Of a stretch of DNA of 64,000 nucleotides, positions 25,854 to 34,260 are shown piece by piece. The position numbers and the translations under genes are program-made. Origin of the DNA: Pseudopedobacter sp035496935 (GTDB lineage: Bacteria; Bacteroidota; Bacteroidia; Sphingobacteriales; Sphingobacteriaceae); the NCBI GenBank assembly GCA_035496935.1, contig DATJED010000011.1, forward strand, positions 62,001 through 126,000, given 5' to 3'. The stretch's first letter is position 1, and each line of letters starts with the position of its first letter. The notes below the pieces were generated by a model, which saw only the letters and a list, made by a program, of their open reading frames with translations, was not told the DNA's origin and did not search any database.

Positions 25854-26056
25854 GTCTATGTTGTTAAATTTTAGGTTATATACAAAGGTACTCTCTATCG
25901 TTAACTTAAAAGGGTGGTAAAATAGAACTTGTATAGGGTGGATTTGGACATGATATAAATAAAGCTTGCTGATAAACGGTGTAAAAATCCAGGAGAATTA
26001 TTCAGTAGCTACCACGGAAGCAGCCTAATGCTGATAATCACCTATTTTTTAATTAG

Positions 26057-26064
26057 TAAATTTG
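26057..26064 (+). promoter_or_regulatory. -7 element of the AraC/HMA regulator
   Basis: TAAATTTG matches TAnnTTTG. Transcription would start about 26070, which rules out the ATG at 26028 and supports ATG 26094 as the true start. Confidence 0.5.
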
Positions 26065-26093
26065 CCCTTATAATTTCTAATCTGGTTGAACAT

Positions 26094-26657
26094 ATGGATA
26101 AGCTGTTCATTAAAAACATGGTCTGCAACCGCTGTATTATGGTAGTCCAAAACGAACTTGATAAGCTCGGTTTGGATGTAAAAAACATCAAACTGGGCGA
26201 AGTTACGCTTGCCAAAGAACCAACTCCAAAAGAGCGGGCAAGTTTGGAAAAAGCGCTGATACCCTTAGGCTTTCAATTCATTGATGATAAAAAAAGCAGG
26301 ATCATCGAACAGATAAAGAACACCATTATTGATTTGGTGCATCATCATGATAATGAGATAAAAACGAATCTCTCGGATTTATTAAGTGATAGACTTCATC
26401 ATGATTATAATTACCTGTCCAGTTTATTTTCTGAGGTTGAAGGTATAACTATCGAAAAATATTTTATTGCACAAAAGATAGAGAAGGTAAAAGAACTGTT
26501 GGTATATGATGAGCTATCTCTGAGCGAAATTGCTTTTAGCCTCAATTATTCCAGCGTGGCTTACCTAAGCAACCAGTTCAAAAAAGTGACCGGGCTAACG
26601 CCGAGCCATTTCAAGCAAATACGGGCGGATAAAAGAAAACCGTTGGATAGTGTATAG
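26094..26657 (+). CDS. AraC-family regulator with N-terminal HMA-like metal-sensing domain
   Basis: 187-aa regulator. Residues 1-70 resemble a heavy-metal-associated ferredoxin-like fold, with NMVCNRCIMVVQNELDKLG holding a CxxC metal site. The C-terminal third is an AraC helix-turn-helix (ELSLSEIAFSLNYSSVAYLSNQFKKVTGLTPSHF). The architecture suggests direct sensing of copper or another thiophilic metal. It lies just upstream of the copper-type ATPase on the same strand and is its probable activator. Confidence 0.8.
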   Translation: MDKLFIKNMVCNRCIMVVQNELDKLGLDVKNIKLGEVTLAKEPTPKERASLEKALIPLGFQFIDDKKSRIIEQIKNTIIDLVHHHDNEIKTNLSDLLSDRLHHDYNYLSSLFSEVEGITIEKYFIAQKIEKVKELLVYDELSLSEIAFSLNYSSVAYLSNQFKKVTGLTPSHFKQIRADKRKPLDSV

Positions 26658-26745
26658 GTAAATCTTACAAATAAATCCCTTAATTATACAACAGCTATCC
26701 CACTTGTTATTGCCATTTTTGTATTGTAATAAAAACAACTGGATC

Positions 26746-29163
26746 ATGGCAACAAATAGTAATAGCGAAACAATTTATCTTCCATTAGAGGATGTGGAAA
26801 GCCAACACTGTGCAATGATTGTTGAAAAAGGGTTGGCACAGGTAAAAGGTGTACAAAGCCAAAAGGTAGAACTTAACAACAACAGGGCTGCCATTACTGT
26901 AAGCAATAACGAAGTGGTGGCACAGGCGGTGAAAGCCATTAAAGATCTCGGCTACGGTGTTTCCACGGTTAAAAAGACTTTTCCGGTATTGGGAATGAGC
27001 TGCGCATCCTGTGCTGGCAGTGCAGAAAGTACAGTGAAATATGCACCCGGAGTTGTTGATGCATCGGTAAACTTTGCTACAGGAAACCTCAGTGTTGAGT
27101 TTCTCCCGAATATGATAGATGCTACAAAACTCCAAAAAGCGGTACAATTGGCAGGTTACGATTTGTTGGTCGAAGATGAAGCTACACAACAGGAAACACT
27201 GGAAACCATCCATGCGCAAAAATTTCAAAAGCTAAAGATTAAAACCATTTTAGCGGTATTACTTTCACTTCCGGTGGTAGCTATAGGTATGTTCTTTATG
27301 GAGATTCCGTTTGCGAACGAAATTATGTGGCTTTTTTCTACTCCGGTAGTAGTTTGGCTAGGTAGGGATTTCTTTATTAATGCCTGGAAACAGGCGAAGC
27401 ACCGTTCTGCAAACATGGATACATTGGTTGCACTGAGTACCGGCACCGCCTACTTATTCAGTGTGTTTAACATGCTTTTTGCTGATTTTTGGCATCAGAG
27501 AGGATTGCATGCCCATGTTTATTTCGAAGCGGCATCCGTAGTTATAGCTTTTATCCTGTTAGGTAAATTGTTGGAAGAAAAAGCCAAAGGCAACACTTCT
27601 TCTGCCATTAAAAAGCTAATGGGCTTGCAACCTAAAACGGTAGTGGTAATTCAGCCCAACGCAGAAGAAAAGCAAGTCCCCATTGAAGATGTAAATGCTG
27701 GCGATATTATTTTGGTGAAGCCCGGTGAAAAAATCGCGGTAGATGGCCTGGTTACAAGTGGATCTTCTTATGTAGATGAAAGTATGCTGAGTGGCGAACC
27801 TGTTCCTGTATTGAAGAAAGAAGATGAAAAAGTATTTGCCGGAACAATCAACCAAAAAGGAAGTTTTCAGTTTAAAGCGGTGAAGGTGGGCAAAGAAACC
27901 ATGCTTGCTCATATCATCAAAATGGTACAGGATGCGCAGGGAAGTAAAGCTCCTGTTCAAAAATTAGTGGATAAAATTGCAAGCGTGTTTGTTCCGGTGG
28001 TTATTTCCATAGCGATATTAACATTTATAATATGGTTGATTTTTGGAGGCGAAAGCGGTGTGGTACAAGGGCTTTTAGCTACTGTCACCGTTTTGGTTAT
28101 TGCTTGCCCATGTGCTTTGGGGTTGGCTACGCCGACAGCGATTATGGTAGGCGTTGGAAAAGGTGCTGAAAATGGGATCTTAATTAAAGATGCCGAAAGC
28201 TTGGAGCTAGCTAAGAAAGTCGACGCGATTGTACTGGATAAAACCGGGACAATTACCGAAGGTCGTCCGCAGGTTACGGACGTTCAATGGTTAAACAATG
28301 ATGATGCATTCAAGAATGTGCTCCTAAGTATCGAAAAACAATCAGAGCATCCTTTGGCAGACGCTGTGGTGAAACATTTGGAAGGTGTCCAAAGCATTTC
28401 GTTATCACTTTTTGATAGCATTACTGGAAAAGGTGCAAAAGGAATTTATAATTACGATACTTATTTTGTAGGCAACAAAAAATTGCTCCTCGAAAACAAT
28501 ATTGAAATTTCTGATTCGCTGACAGCACAAGCTGATGCGTGGGGAAAACAGTCCAAAACAGTCGTTTGGTTTGCAGATAGCCACAAAGCACTTGCGGTAA
28601 TAGCTATTTCTGATAAAATCAAGGAAACATCGGTAGCAGCAATTAGCCAACTGCAAAACATGGGCATCGATTTATACATGCTCACCGGCGACAACGAGGC
28701 AACCGCAAAAGCTATCGCCGAACAAACAGGAATCAAACATTACAAAGCAGAAGTTTTGCCTCAGCATAAAGCCGATTTTGTAAAACAGCTTCAGCAACAG
28801 GGAAAAGTGGTAGCAATGGTTGGTGATGGAATTAACGACAGTACCGCACTGGCCACCGCCGATGTAAGTATAGCCATGGGAAAAGGGAGCGACATTGCAA
28901 TGGATGTAGCCAAAATGACTATTATTTCTTCGGATTTAACCAAAATACCACAGGCCATCCGTTTATCTAAACAAACAGTTGCTACCATCAAACAAAACCT
29001 GTTTTGGGCATTTATCTATAACGTAATAGGTATTCCTGTGGCGGCAGGCATTCTTTATCCGTTTACTGGTTTTTTGTTAAACCCAATGATTGCAGGGGCA
29101 GCTATGGCTTTGAGCAGTGTAAGTGTGGTGAGTAATAGTCTGCGTTTAAAATGGAAAAAATAA
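26746..29163 (+). CDS. copA: Cu(+)-type P1B ATPase (CopA-like)
   Basis: Metal-exporting P-type ATPase of 805 aa. The N-terminus holds two HMA domains; the first lacks a CxxC (ESQHCAMIV, one Cys only), the second is complete (GMSCASCAG). Transport and catalytic motifs: CPCALGLATPT in the membrane, phosphorylation site DKTGTITEG, SEHPLADA, and GDGINDS. The last helices carry YN and MALSSVSVVSNSLRL, matching the Cu+ specificity pattern of P1B-1 enzymes. ATG 26746 is preferred to 26704. Flanked by an HMA/AraC regulator and an HMA chaperone, it forms a copper-efflux unit. Confidence 0.92.
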   Translation: MATNSNSETIYLPLEDVESQHCAMIVEKGLAQVKGVQSQKVELNNNRAAITVSNNEVVAQAVKAIKDLGYGVSTVKKTFPVLGMSCASCAGSAESTVKYAPGVVDASVNFATGNLSVEFLPNMIDATKLQKAVQLAGYDLLVEDEATQQETLETIHAQKFQKLKIKTILAVLLSLPVVAIGMFFMEIPFANEIMWLFSTPVVVWLGRDFFINAWKQAKHRSANMDTLVALSTGTAYLFSVFNMLFADFWHQRGLHAHVYFEAASVVIAFILLGKLLEEKAKGNTSSAIKKLMGLQPKTVVVIQPNAEEKQVPIEDVNAGDIILVKPGEKIAVDGLVTSGSSYVDESMLSGEPVPVLKKEDEKVFAGTINQKGSFQFKAVKVGKETMLAHIIKMVQDAQGSKAPVQKLVDKIASVFVPVVISIAILTFIIWLIFGGESGVVQGLLATVTVLVIACPCALGLATPTAIMVGVGKGAENGILIKDAESLELAKKVDAIVLDKTGTITEGRPQVTDVQWLNNDDAFKNVLLSIEKQSEHPLADAVVKHLEGVQSISLSLFDSITGKGAKGIYNYDTYFVGNKKLLLENNIEISDSLTAQADAWGKQSKTVVWFADSHKALAVIAISDKIKETSVAAISQLQNMGIDLYMLTGDNEATAKAIAEQTGIKHYKAEVLPQHKADFVKQLQQQGKVVAMVGDGINDSTALATADVSIAMGKGSDIAMDVAKMTIISSDLTKIPQAIRLSKQTVATIKQNLFWAFIYNVIGIPVAAGILYPFTGFLLNPMIAGAAMALSSVSVVSNSLRLKWKK

Positions 29164-29239
29164 ATCAGTAATGTTATCATCATTGTACAATAGCGCACAG
29201 TATTTGTACCGAAATTTGTAGTATTAAAATTTAAAAACA

Positions 29240-29461
29240 ATGGAAAATAAAAATCTTCAGTTCAAGACGAATATTAATTGTGGTGGATGTGTAGCCTCTG
29301 TAAAACCTCATTTGGATAATGCACAGGGAATTTCCCATTGGGAAGTAGACACCACCAATAACGATAAAATACTAACGGTGAAATCCGAGGGAATTACGGA
29401 ACAGGAAGTAATAGATACGGTAAAAAAAGCGGGTTTTAAAATAGAACCGGTAAATCAGTAG
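29240..29461 (+). CDS. HMA-domain copper chaperone-like protein
   Basis: 73-aa single HMA domain: FKTNINCGGCVASVKPHLD with the metal-binding CxxC, and the C-terminal EVIDTVKKAGFKIEPV of the ferredoxin-like fold. No signal peptide, so cytosolic. It likely carries Cu+ to the adjacent ATPase or to the sensor. It lies 76 bp after the ATPase gene. Confidence 0.88.
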   Translation: MENKNLQFKTNINCGGCVASVKPHLDNAQGISHWEVDTTNNDKILTVKSEGITEQEVIDTVKKAGFKIEPVNQ

Positions 29462-29473
29462 GAGCTTAAAGCA

Positions 29474-29510
29474 ACCACGCTTAATTCTCATACGCTAATG
29501 TAAGCGTGGT
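29474..29510. terminator. Hairpin after the copper cluster
   Basis: ACCACGCTTA (29474-29483) and TAAGCGTGGT (29501-29510) form a perfect 10-bp stem with a 17-nt loop, just after the HMA gene and before the opposing arsS remnant. No T-run follows on the plus strand, so it may be a processing or bidirectional structure and not a classical terminator. Confidence 0.45.
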
Positions 29511-29531
29511 CGCATTCTCTGCGGTTAAAAA

Positions 29532-29815
29532 CTAGGCTATCTCGCCGCCACAGCTGCTTCCCGCCCCAGCGGTACAGCCATAACAATGGTTATTAATTAT
29601 AATTTTGCGGTTTAAAACTTCTTCAAAATCGAAATCGTTGATATGCTTTGCTTTTCCGGTAAACTTTAAATCCAGTTGTCGGTTAAAATCGCAATCGTAC
29701 AAAAAACATCCAACTAATGCTGAGTGTGGTTTCACACATCAATCCCCGCTCTAAAGTTGTCGGATTAAAAGCTTTGACCAGTCCATGCATATAGGCCAAA
29801 TATTTATCGGTTTCC
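29532..29815 (-). pseudogene. arsS: Remnant of arsenosugar biosynthesis radical SAM protein ArsS (3' end, frameshifted)
   Basis: The minus strand encodes the C-terminal part of an ArsS/DUF3641-type protein: LYDCDFNRQLDL, INDFDFEEVLNRKI and the cysteine-rich end NHCYGCTAGAGSSCGG (29532-29720). The adjoining upstream stretch (about 29720-29815) continues the family in another frame, with YMHGLVKAFNPTTLERGLMC and TTLSISW, so a frameshift separates the two. The radical-SAM core and the N-terminal two thirds are missing. It is a decayed gene, pointing to an arsenic locus once present here. Confidence 0.8.
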
Positions 29816-29868
29816 TAATTTTAAAACGAAAATTTAAACATTATCCTGACAAATCAATGTGCTTTAAA

Positions 29869-29902
29869 TACAAATATATGATAATATGTTCATATATTTG
29901 TA
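29869..29902 (+). promoter_or_regulatory. ArsR-type operator over the promoter of the sulfur operon
   Basis: A perfect 12-bp inverted repeat, TACAAATATATG (29869-29880) and CATATATTTGTA (29891-29902), with a 10-bp spacer. The right arm contains the -7 element TATATTTG (29893-29900), so a bound regulator would block RNA polymerase. The ATG of the ArsR gene lies at 29907, giving an essentially leaderless mRNA. Confidence 0.75.
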
Positions 29903-29906
29903 CTGT

Positions 29907-30218
29907 ATGACGACAGTAAATAAATTGAATTTATCTAAAGATAAGTTAGAGAAGGCAGCATTTATTTTAAAAACAGTAGCGCACCCACTTAGGTTGTCCA
30001 TTATTGAGCTGCTGGGAGTTAATGACCGGATGAGCGTAAATGATATCTGTAAAGTTCTTTCATCTGAGCAGTCTTTACTTTCACATCATTTATCTAACAT
30101 GAAAATTAAAGGATTGTTGAAGGCTGAGAAGGAGGGTATTCAGGTATTTTACTCTTTAAAAGAGCGTGATTTAATTAAGCTTTTAGATTGCGTTGAAAAC
30201 TGTAATTGTAATATGTAA
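29907..30218 (+). CDS. ArsR/SmtB-family repressor, probable persulfide or metal sensor
   Basis: 103-aa winged-helix repressor. TVAHPLRLSIIELL, the recognition helix SSEQSLLSHHLSNMKIKGLL and the wing are typical. Cysteines lie in VNDICKVL near the recognition helix and in the C-terminus LLDCVENCNCNM; a pair of Cys in these two regions is how BigR/SqrR-type persulfide sensors work, which fits the sulfur genes downstream. Arsenic or metal sensing is the alternative. ATG 29907 is chosen because the -7 box overlaps the longer start. First gene of the operon running to 33585. Confidence 0.85.
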   Translation: MTTVNKLNLSKDKLEKAAFILKTVAHPLRLSIIELLGVNDRMSVNDICKVLSSEQSLLSHHLSNMKIKGLLKAEKEGIQVFYSLKERDLIKLLDCVENCNCNM

Positions 30219-30227
30219 GCTAATAAT

Positions 30228-31025
30228 ATGCAGTTGTATCTTACATATGTTTTTGCTTTGTTTATAGGCTTATCTTTAGGCTTAACCGGTGGTGGCGGTT
30301 CAATTTTAACCGTTCCGGTTTTGGTATATATTGCTAAGATTGAGCCGATTATCGCTACGGCTTACTCTCTGTTTATTGTGGGTTTTGCCTCCTTGGTTGG
30401 CGCTACAGGATACCTAAAAAAGAGAATGGTTAACTTAAAGGTTTCTATTGTTTTCGCTATTCCGGCTTTTATTACGGTTTGGCTAATGCGTAAGTTTGTA
30501 ATCCATGCGATGCCAAATATTTTATTTACTGCCGGAACTTTTACACTAACTAGAGATTTGTTTTTGATGCTGTTTTTTGCATTGATTATGTTTATATCAG
30601 GTTGTAAAATGATTTGTGACAATAAAGAGGAAGCAGTGCCCAAAAATAGTAAAGCATACTATCCGTTGGTTTTGTTAAGTGGAATAACCGTAGGTGTTTT
30701 ATCGGGTTTGGTAGGTGCCGGAGGTGGCTTTTTAATTGTACCAACGTTGGTGTTTCTTATGAACTTACCAATGAATAAAGCAGTAGGCACTTCTTTATTA
30801 GTAATTGCTATTAACTCTTTGATTGGTTTCACCGGCGATATTTTAAACCTTCCGAAAATTGATTGGTACTTTTTGGTCATCTTTTCGGTAATAGCTTCAG
30901 TAGGTGTTTTGTTGGGTACATACCTTAGCCGATTTATAAATAATGAAAAACTGAAAAAAATGTTTGGCTTTTTTGTTTTCGCTATGGCAATAGTGATTGT
31001 TATTGAAGAGTTGGTTTTTAGTTAA
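30228..31025 (+). CDS. TauE/SafE-family sulfur anion exporter
   Basis: 265-aa polytopic protein with the duplicated glycine signature: FIGLSLGLTGGGGSILTVPV at the N-terminus and GVLSGLVGAGGGFLIVPTLVF in the middle. It is predicted to move sulfite, thiosulfate or related anions. It starts nine bases after the ArsR stop, and the persulfide dioxygenase downstream makes sulfite, so export of that product is the simple reading. Confidence 0.88.
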   Translation: MQLYLTYVFALFIGLSLGLTGGGGSILTVPVLVYIAKIEPIIATAYSLFIVGFASLVGATGYLKKRMVNLKVSIVFAIPAFITVWLMRKFVIHAMPNILFTAGTFTLTRDLFLMLFFALIMFISGCKMICDNKEEAVPKNSKAYYPLVLLSGITVGVLSGLVGAGGGFLIVPTLVFLMNLPMNKAVGTSLLVIAINSLIGFTGDILNLPKIDWYFLVIFSVIASVGVLLGTYLSRFINNEKLKKMFGFFVFAMAIVIVIEELVFS

Positions 31026-31106
31026 TATCAAGAACATATAATAGAAAAAGATTTGATTAGAAGTTTTTTACATCCTTCTTAATCCCATATTCCAATACTC
31101 ATAAAT

Positions 31107-32498
31107 ATGAAAATAGAACAAATTTACACCGGATGTTTGGCCACAGCCACTTATTACATAGAAAGTAAGGGCGAAGCCGCGATTATTGATCCTTTGCGGG
31201 AAGTGTCGCCATATATTGAAAAAGCGGAAAGAAATAACGCTAAAATAAAGTATGTTTTTGAAACGCACTTCCACGCCGATTTTGTTTCGGGACACGTGGA
31301 TTTAGCACAAAAAACCGGGGCTAAAATTATTTACGGACCAACCGCTAGCACCGGCTTTGATGCGCATATTGCAAAAGACGACGAAGAATTTAAAATTGGC
31401 GATATTACTATTAAAGCCTTGCATACGCCGGGGCATACCCTAGAATCTACCACTTATCTTTGTTTGGATGAAAACGGAAAACCATACTGTATTTTCACCG
31501 GAGATACTTTGTTTATTGGCGATGTCGGTCGGCCTGATTTAGCCCAAAAATCCGCTGATACCACTCCGGAAGCAATGGCAAGCAATCTTTATGATTCTTT
31601 ACGAAAAAAAATTATGCCCTTGCCAGATGATGTTATTGTATATCCCGCCCATGGGGCAGGTTCGGCCTGTGGAAAAAATATGGGTAGGGATACCTTTGAT
31701 ACGTTAGGGAACCAAAAAGCTACAAATTACGCTTTAAGCAATATATCAAAAGCCGATTTTATTAAAGAGTTAACGACGGGAATTTTACCTCCGCCTCAAT
31801 ATTTCCCAAAAAACGCGAAGATGAATAAAGAGGGCATAGAAACCATTGATGAGGTTTATAACAGAGGATTAAAAGCATTAGCGCCAAATGATTTTGAAAT
31901 TACAGCTAACCAAACCGGAGCTTTAATTCTGGATGTTCGTTTACCAGAGGTATTTGCCGAAGGATTTATCCCGAACAGTATATCTATTGGGTTAGATGGT
32001 GCATTTGCGCCGTGGGTTGGTGCATTAATAACCGATTTAAATCAACCAATTTTGCTGGTAGTTGATGAAGGTAGGGAAGAAGAAGCTGTAAAAAGACTGG
32101 CTCGCGTGGGTTACGATTATACCATTGGTTACCTAAAAGGCGGAATTGCTGCATGGAAAAACGCCGGTAAGGAAATTGATACGATTGAAACAATCGACGC
32201 AGAAGAGCTTAAACAAAAAAATGAGAATGAGAAATTGCAAGTTTTAGATGTGCGCAAACCAAGTGAATACGAGCTTGACCATCTGGAATCGGCTTTAAAC
32301 CGACCTTTGGATTTTATAAACGAGTGGACAAATGAGTTTAATAAAAAAGAACCCTATTATTTACATTGTGCAGGCGGTTACCGTTCCATAATTTCGTCAT
32401 CGATATTAAAGGCAAGAGGTTACGAAAAGGTAATTAATATTAACGGTGGCTTTAACGCTTTAAAAAGTGCCGGGTTTAAAACCACAGATTTAGGATAA
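31107..32498 (+). CDS. MBL-fold persulfide dioxygenase fused to two rhodanese domains
   Basis: 463-aa fusion. Residues 1-240 are an ETHE1-like metallo-beta-lactamase fold with HFHADFVSGH, HTPGHTLES and FTGDTLFIGDVGRPDL for the iron site; it oxidises glutathione or other low-molecular-weight persulfides to sulfite. The first rhodanese domain (about 260-360) has LVVDEGREEEA at the active loop and lacks the catalytic Cys, so it is probably structural. The second (about 370-460) has HCAGGYRS and should be active in sulfur transfer. It forms a pathway with the flanking transporters. Confidence 0.9.
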   Translation: MKIEQIYTGCLATATYYIESKGEAAIIDPLREVSPYIEKAERNNAKIKYVFETHFHADFVSGHVDLAQKTGAKIIYGPTASTGFDAHIAKDDEEFKIGDITIKALHTPGHTLESTTYLCLDENGKPYCIFTGDTLFIGDVGRPDLAQKSADTTPEAMASNLYDSLRKKIMPLPDDVIVYPAHGAGSACGKNMGRDTFDTLGNQKATNYALSNISKADFIKELTTGILPPPQYFPKNAKMNKEGIETIDEVYNRGLKALAPNDFEITANQTGALILDVRLPEVFAEGFIPNSISIGLDGAFAPWVGALITDLNQPILLVVDEGREEEAVKRLARVGYDYTIGYLKGGIAAWKNAGKEIDTIETIDAEELKQKNENEKLQVLDVRKPSEYELDHLESALNRPLDFINEWTNEFNKKEPYYLHCAGGYRSIISSSILKARGYEKVININGGFNALKSAGFKTTDLG

Positions 32499-32524
32499 AA
32501 TAACGAATTAATTTTTATAACAAG

Positions 32525-33094
32525 ATGTTAGAAATCATCAAACAACCTTGGCCGTGGTATGTGGCTGGCGTTTTAATAGGGCTAACCGTACCGGCATTAT
32601 TGCTCATCGGGAATAAATCTTTCGGGGTTTCATCTTCCTTACGGCATATCTGCGCCGCCTGTATACCAGCGAAAATCCCGTTTTTTAGCTACAACTGGAA
32701 AAAAGAAATGTGGAATTTGTTCTTCGTATTCGGTATTTTAATCGGTGGGTTTATAGCTACACAGTTCCTCAATAACGGGGAACCCATACACATTGCTGAA
32801 TCAACCAAAGCTCAATTAAGCGCTTTGGGTGTGCAGGATTTTAGCGGATTAATGCCTCGGGATATTTTTGGGTTTGATCAGATTTTTTCATTAAAAGGGT
32901 TAATATTTTTGGTTTTCGGAGGCTTTATGGTTGGTTTCGGCACCCGTTATGCTGGCGGTTGCACCTCGGGCCATTCCATAATGGGTTTGTCTAATTTACA
33001 GCTTCCATCCCTAATTGCTACCGTCTGTTTTATGCTCGGCGGATTTTTCTCTACTTGGATTTTATTGCCCTTATTTTTTAAAATATTAACCTAA
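32525..33094 (+). CDS. YeeE/YedE-family sulfur transporter, half 1
   Basis: 189-aa membrane protein. The hallmark GTRYAGGCTSGHSIMGLSNL with a conserved Cys in the pore region is intact; other helices are hydrophobic. YeeE/TsuA proteins import thiosulfate. In Bacteroidota the protein is split in two genes; this one ends with an ATG overlap (TAATG) to the next, so the halves are made together. Confidence 0.88.
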   Translation: MLEIIKQPWPWYVAGVLIGLTVPALLLIGNKSFGVSSSLRHICAACIPAKIPFFSYNWKKEMWNLFFVFGILIGGFIATQFLNNGEPIHIAESTKAQLSALGVQDFSGLMPRDIFGFDQIFSLKGLIFLVFGGFMVGFGTRYAGGCTSGHSIMGLSNLQLPSLIATVCFMLGGFFSTWILLPLFFKILT

Positions 33095-33585
33095 TGAAAA
33101 CAACCGACGAATTTATAGTGGAGCATCCCGAAGAATGCGGTGCTCCCAACAATCAGATTAAAGAGGAGCACTTATTTTCTAATACAAAATATTTGTTTTT
33201 GGGGATATTATTCGGGATTGTTTTTGTTAAAGCAGAAATTGTTTCCTGGTTCCGGATTCAGGAAATGTTTAGGCTTTCGGCTTTCCATATGTACGGCGTA
33301 ATTGGTACTGCGGTAATTGTGGGAGTGATTTCTGTTTTCCTAATCAAAAAATTCAACATCAAAACCTTATCCGGCGAAAAGGTGGTTTTACAACCGAAAA
33401 CCTTCCATAAAGGTCAAATTTATGGTGGTTTAATTTTTGGTTTAGGATGGGCGATTACCGGTGCTTGTCCCGGGCCGTTATTTGCGCAAATAGGTAGCGG
33501 GTTTTTAGCCGTTATTGTAACACTTTTAAGTGCAATAGCCGGTACTTGGGTTTACGGGAAGTTTAGAGAGAGGTTGCCACATTGA
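33094..33585 (+). CDS. YeeE/YedE-family (DUF6691-like) sulfur transporter, half 2
   Basis: 163-aa partner half. It carries the second pore signature FGLGWAITGACPGPLFAQIG with its conserved Cys. About four membrane helices are visible after a polar N-terminus. With the preceding half it should form a thiosulfate or sulfide-related channel. Last gene of the ArsR-controlled operon. Confidence 0.85.
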   Translation: MKTTDEFIVEHPEECGAPNNQIKEEHLFSNTKYLFLGILFGIVFVKAEIVSWFRIQEMFRLSAFHMYGVIGTAVIVGVISVFLIKKFNIKTLSGEKVVLQPKTFHKGQIYGGLIFGLGWAITGACPGPLFAQIGSGFLAVIVTLLSAIAGTWVYGKFRERLPH

Positions 33586-33644
33586 GTTTTGTGTTAAATG
33601 TAGATTATTTAACTATAGGAAAAATCCCACCCCACCACCTTTCC

Positions 33645-34185
33645 GTCCCTCATTGGCGGGACAAGCCTAGTTACTTTCTCCTTGATGAGAAAGTAACCAA
33701 AGAATCAAGGCTTCTGAATCTTTGTCCATTCCACCACGGTAAATCTTTAGAGCGCAATCCAAGCCGTGTGAACGGTAGTGCCATTACCAAGTTTCTGCAA
33801 CACTTCTGCGGATTGCTGATGTCCGTCGGTCAACAAAGGAAGTACGAAAAGATTTACCGGGTTCCAATCCAAACATTCAGAGGCCGACTTATCAGATGGC
33901 TCTGCTGTTTTCATTGCAAAGTTGCCATAATACGAGGAGCGGTGGAAGTGCGGGAGATCAGAAAATCAGTAGCAGTGAACAAGCGTTAAGCACTACCAAG
34001 CCTATAGCGAAGCGGTTTTACGTCCGGGTTGTAGAAACTTTATTTACCGATAACCGAGTAAAAATCAGCGCTCCTGATTCTCTGATGTGGGTTGGCATTG
34101 CGCCCAAAGCACCTGTGCGAAAAAAAAGAGGTTTTTGTTTCTTTTTACCTAAAAAGAAATAGCCCTTCCGGCGGCAATGAGCCGG
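33645..34185. repeat. REP/BIME-like element bracketed by inverted double hairpins
   Basis: Left end, reverse orientation: GTCCC-N8-GGGAC (33645-33662), then an 11-bp perfect hairpin GTTACTTTCTC/GAGAAAGTAAC (33670-33697). Right end, forward orientation: TTTCTTTTT/AAAAAGAAA (34138-34159), then CCGGC-GGCAATGA-GCCGG (34168-34185). The small-hairpin loop reads GGCAATGA on the right and GCCAATGA in the reverse complement of the left. Open frames across the interior have no recognisable protein features, so I treat them as spurious. This fills the 675-bp gap between the sulfur operon and the AhpD-like gene. Confidence 0.7.
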
Positions 34186-34260
34186 GGAGATTTTGAGATT
34201 AAGATATTATTCAATAAAAAAAGAGGTCTTTCGCAGAAAGACCCCTACTAAGTAAAACTT

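Noticed and set aside
26028..26093. Longer start for the AraC/HMA regulator
   Set aside because: A -7 element at 26057-26064 lies inside it, so this part would not be transcribed.
33582..34162. Two overlapping open frames after the YeeE/YedE genes
   Set aside because: They span the hairpin ends of a repeat element, have irregular composition, and show no conserved domain.
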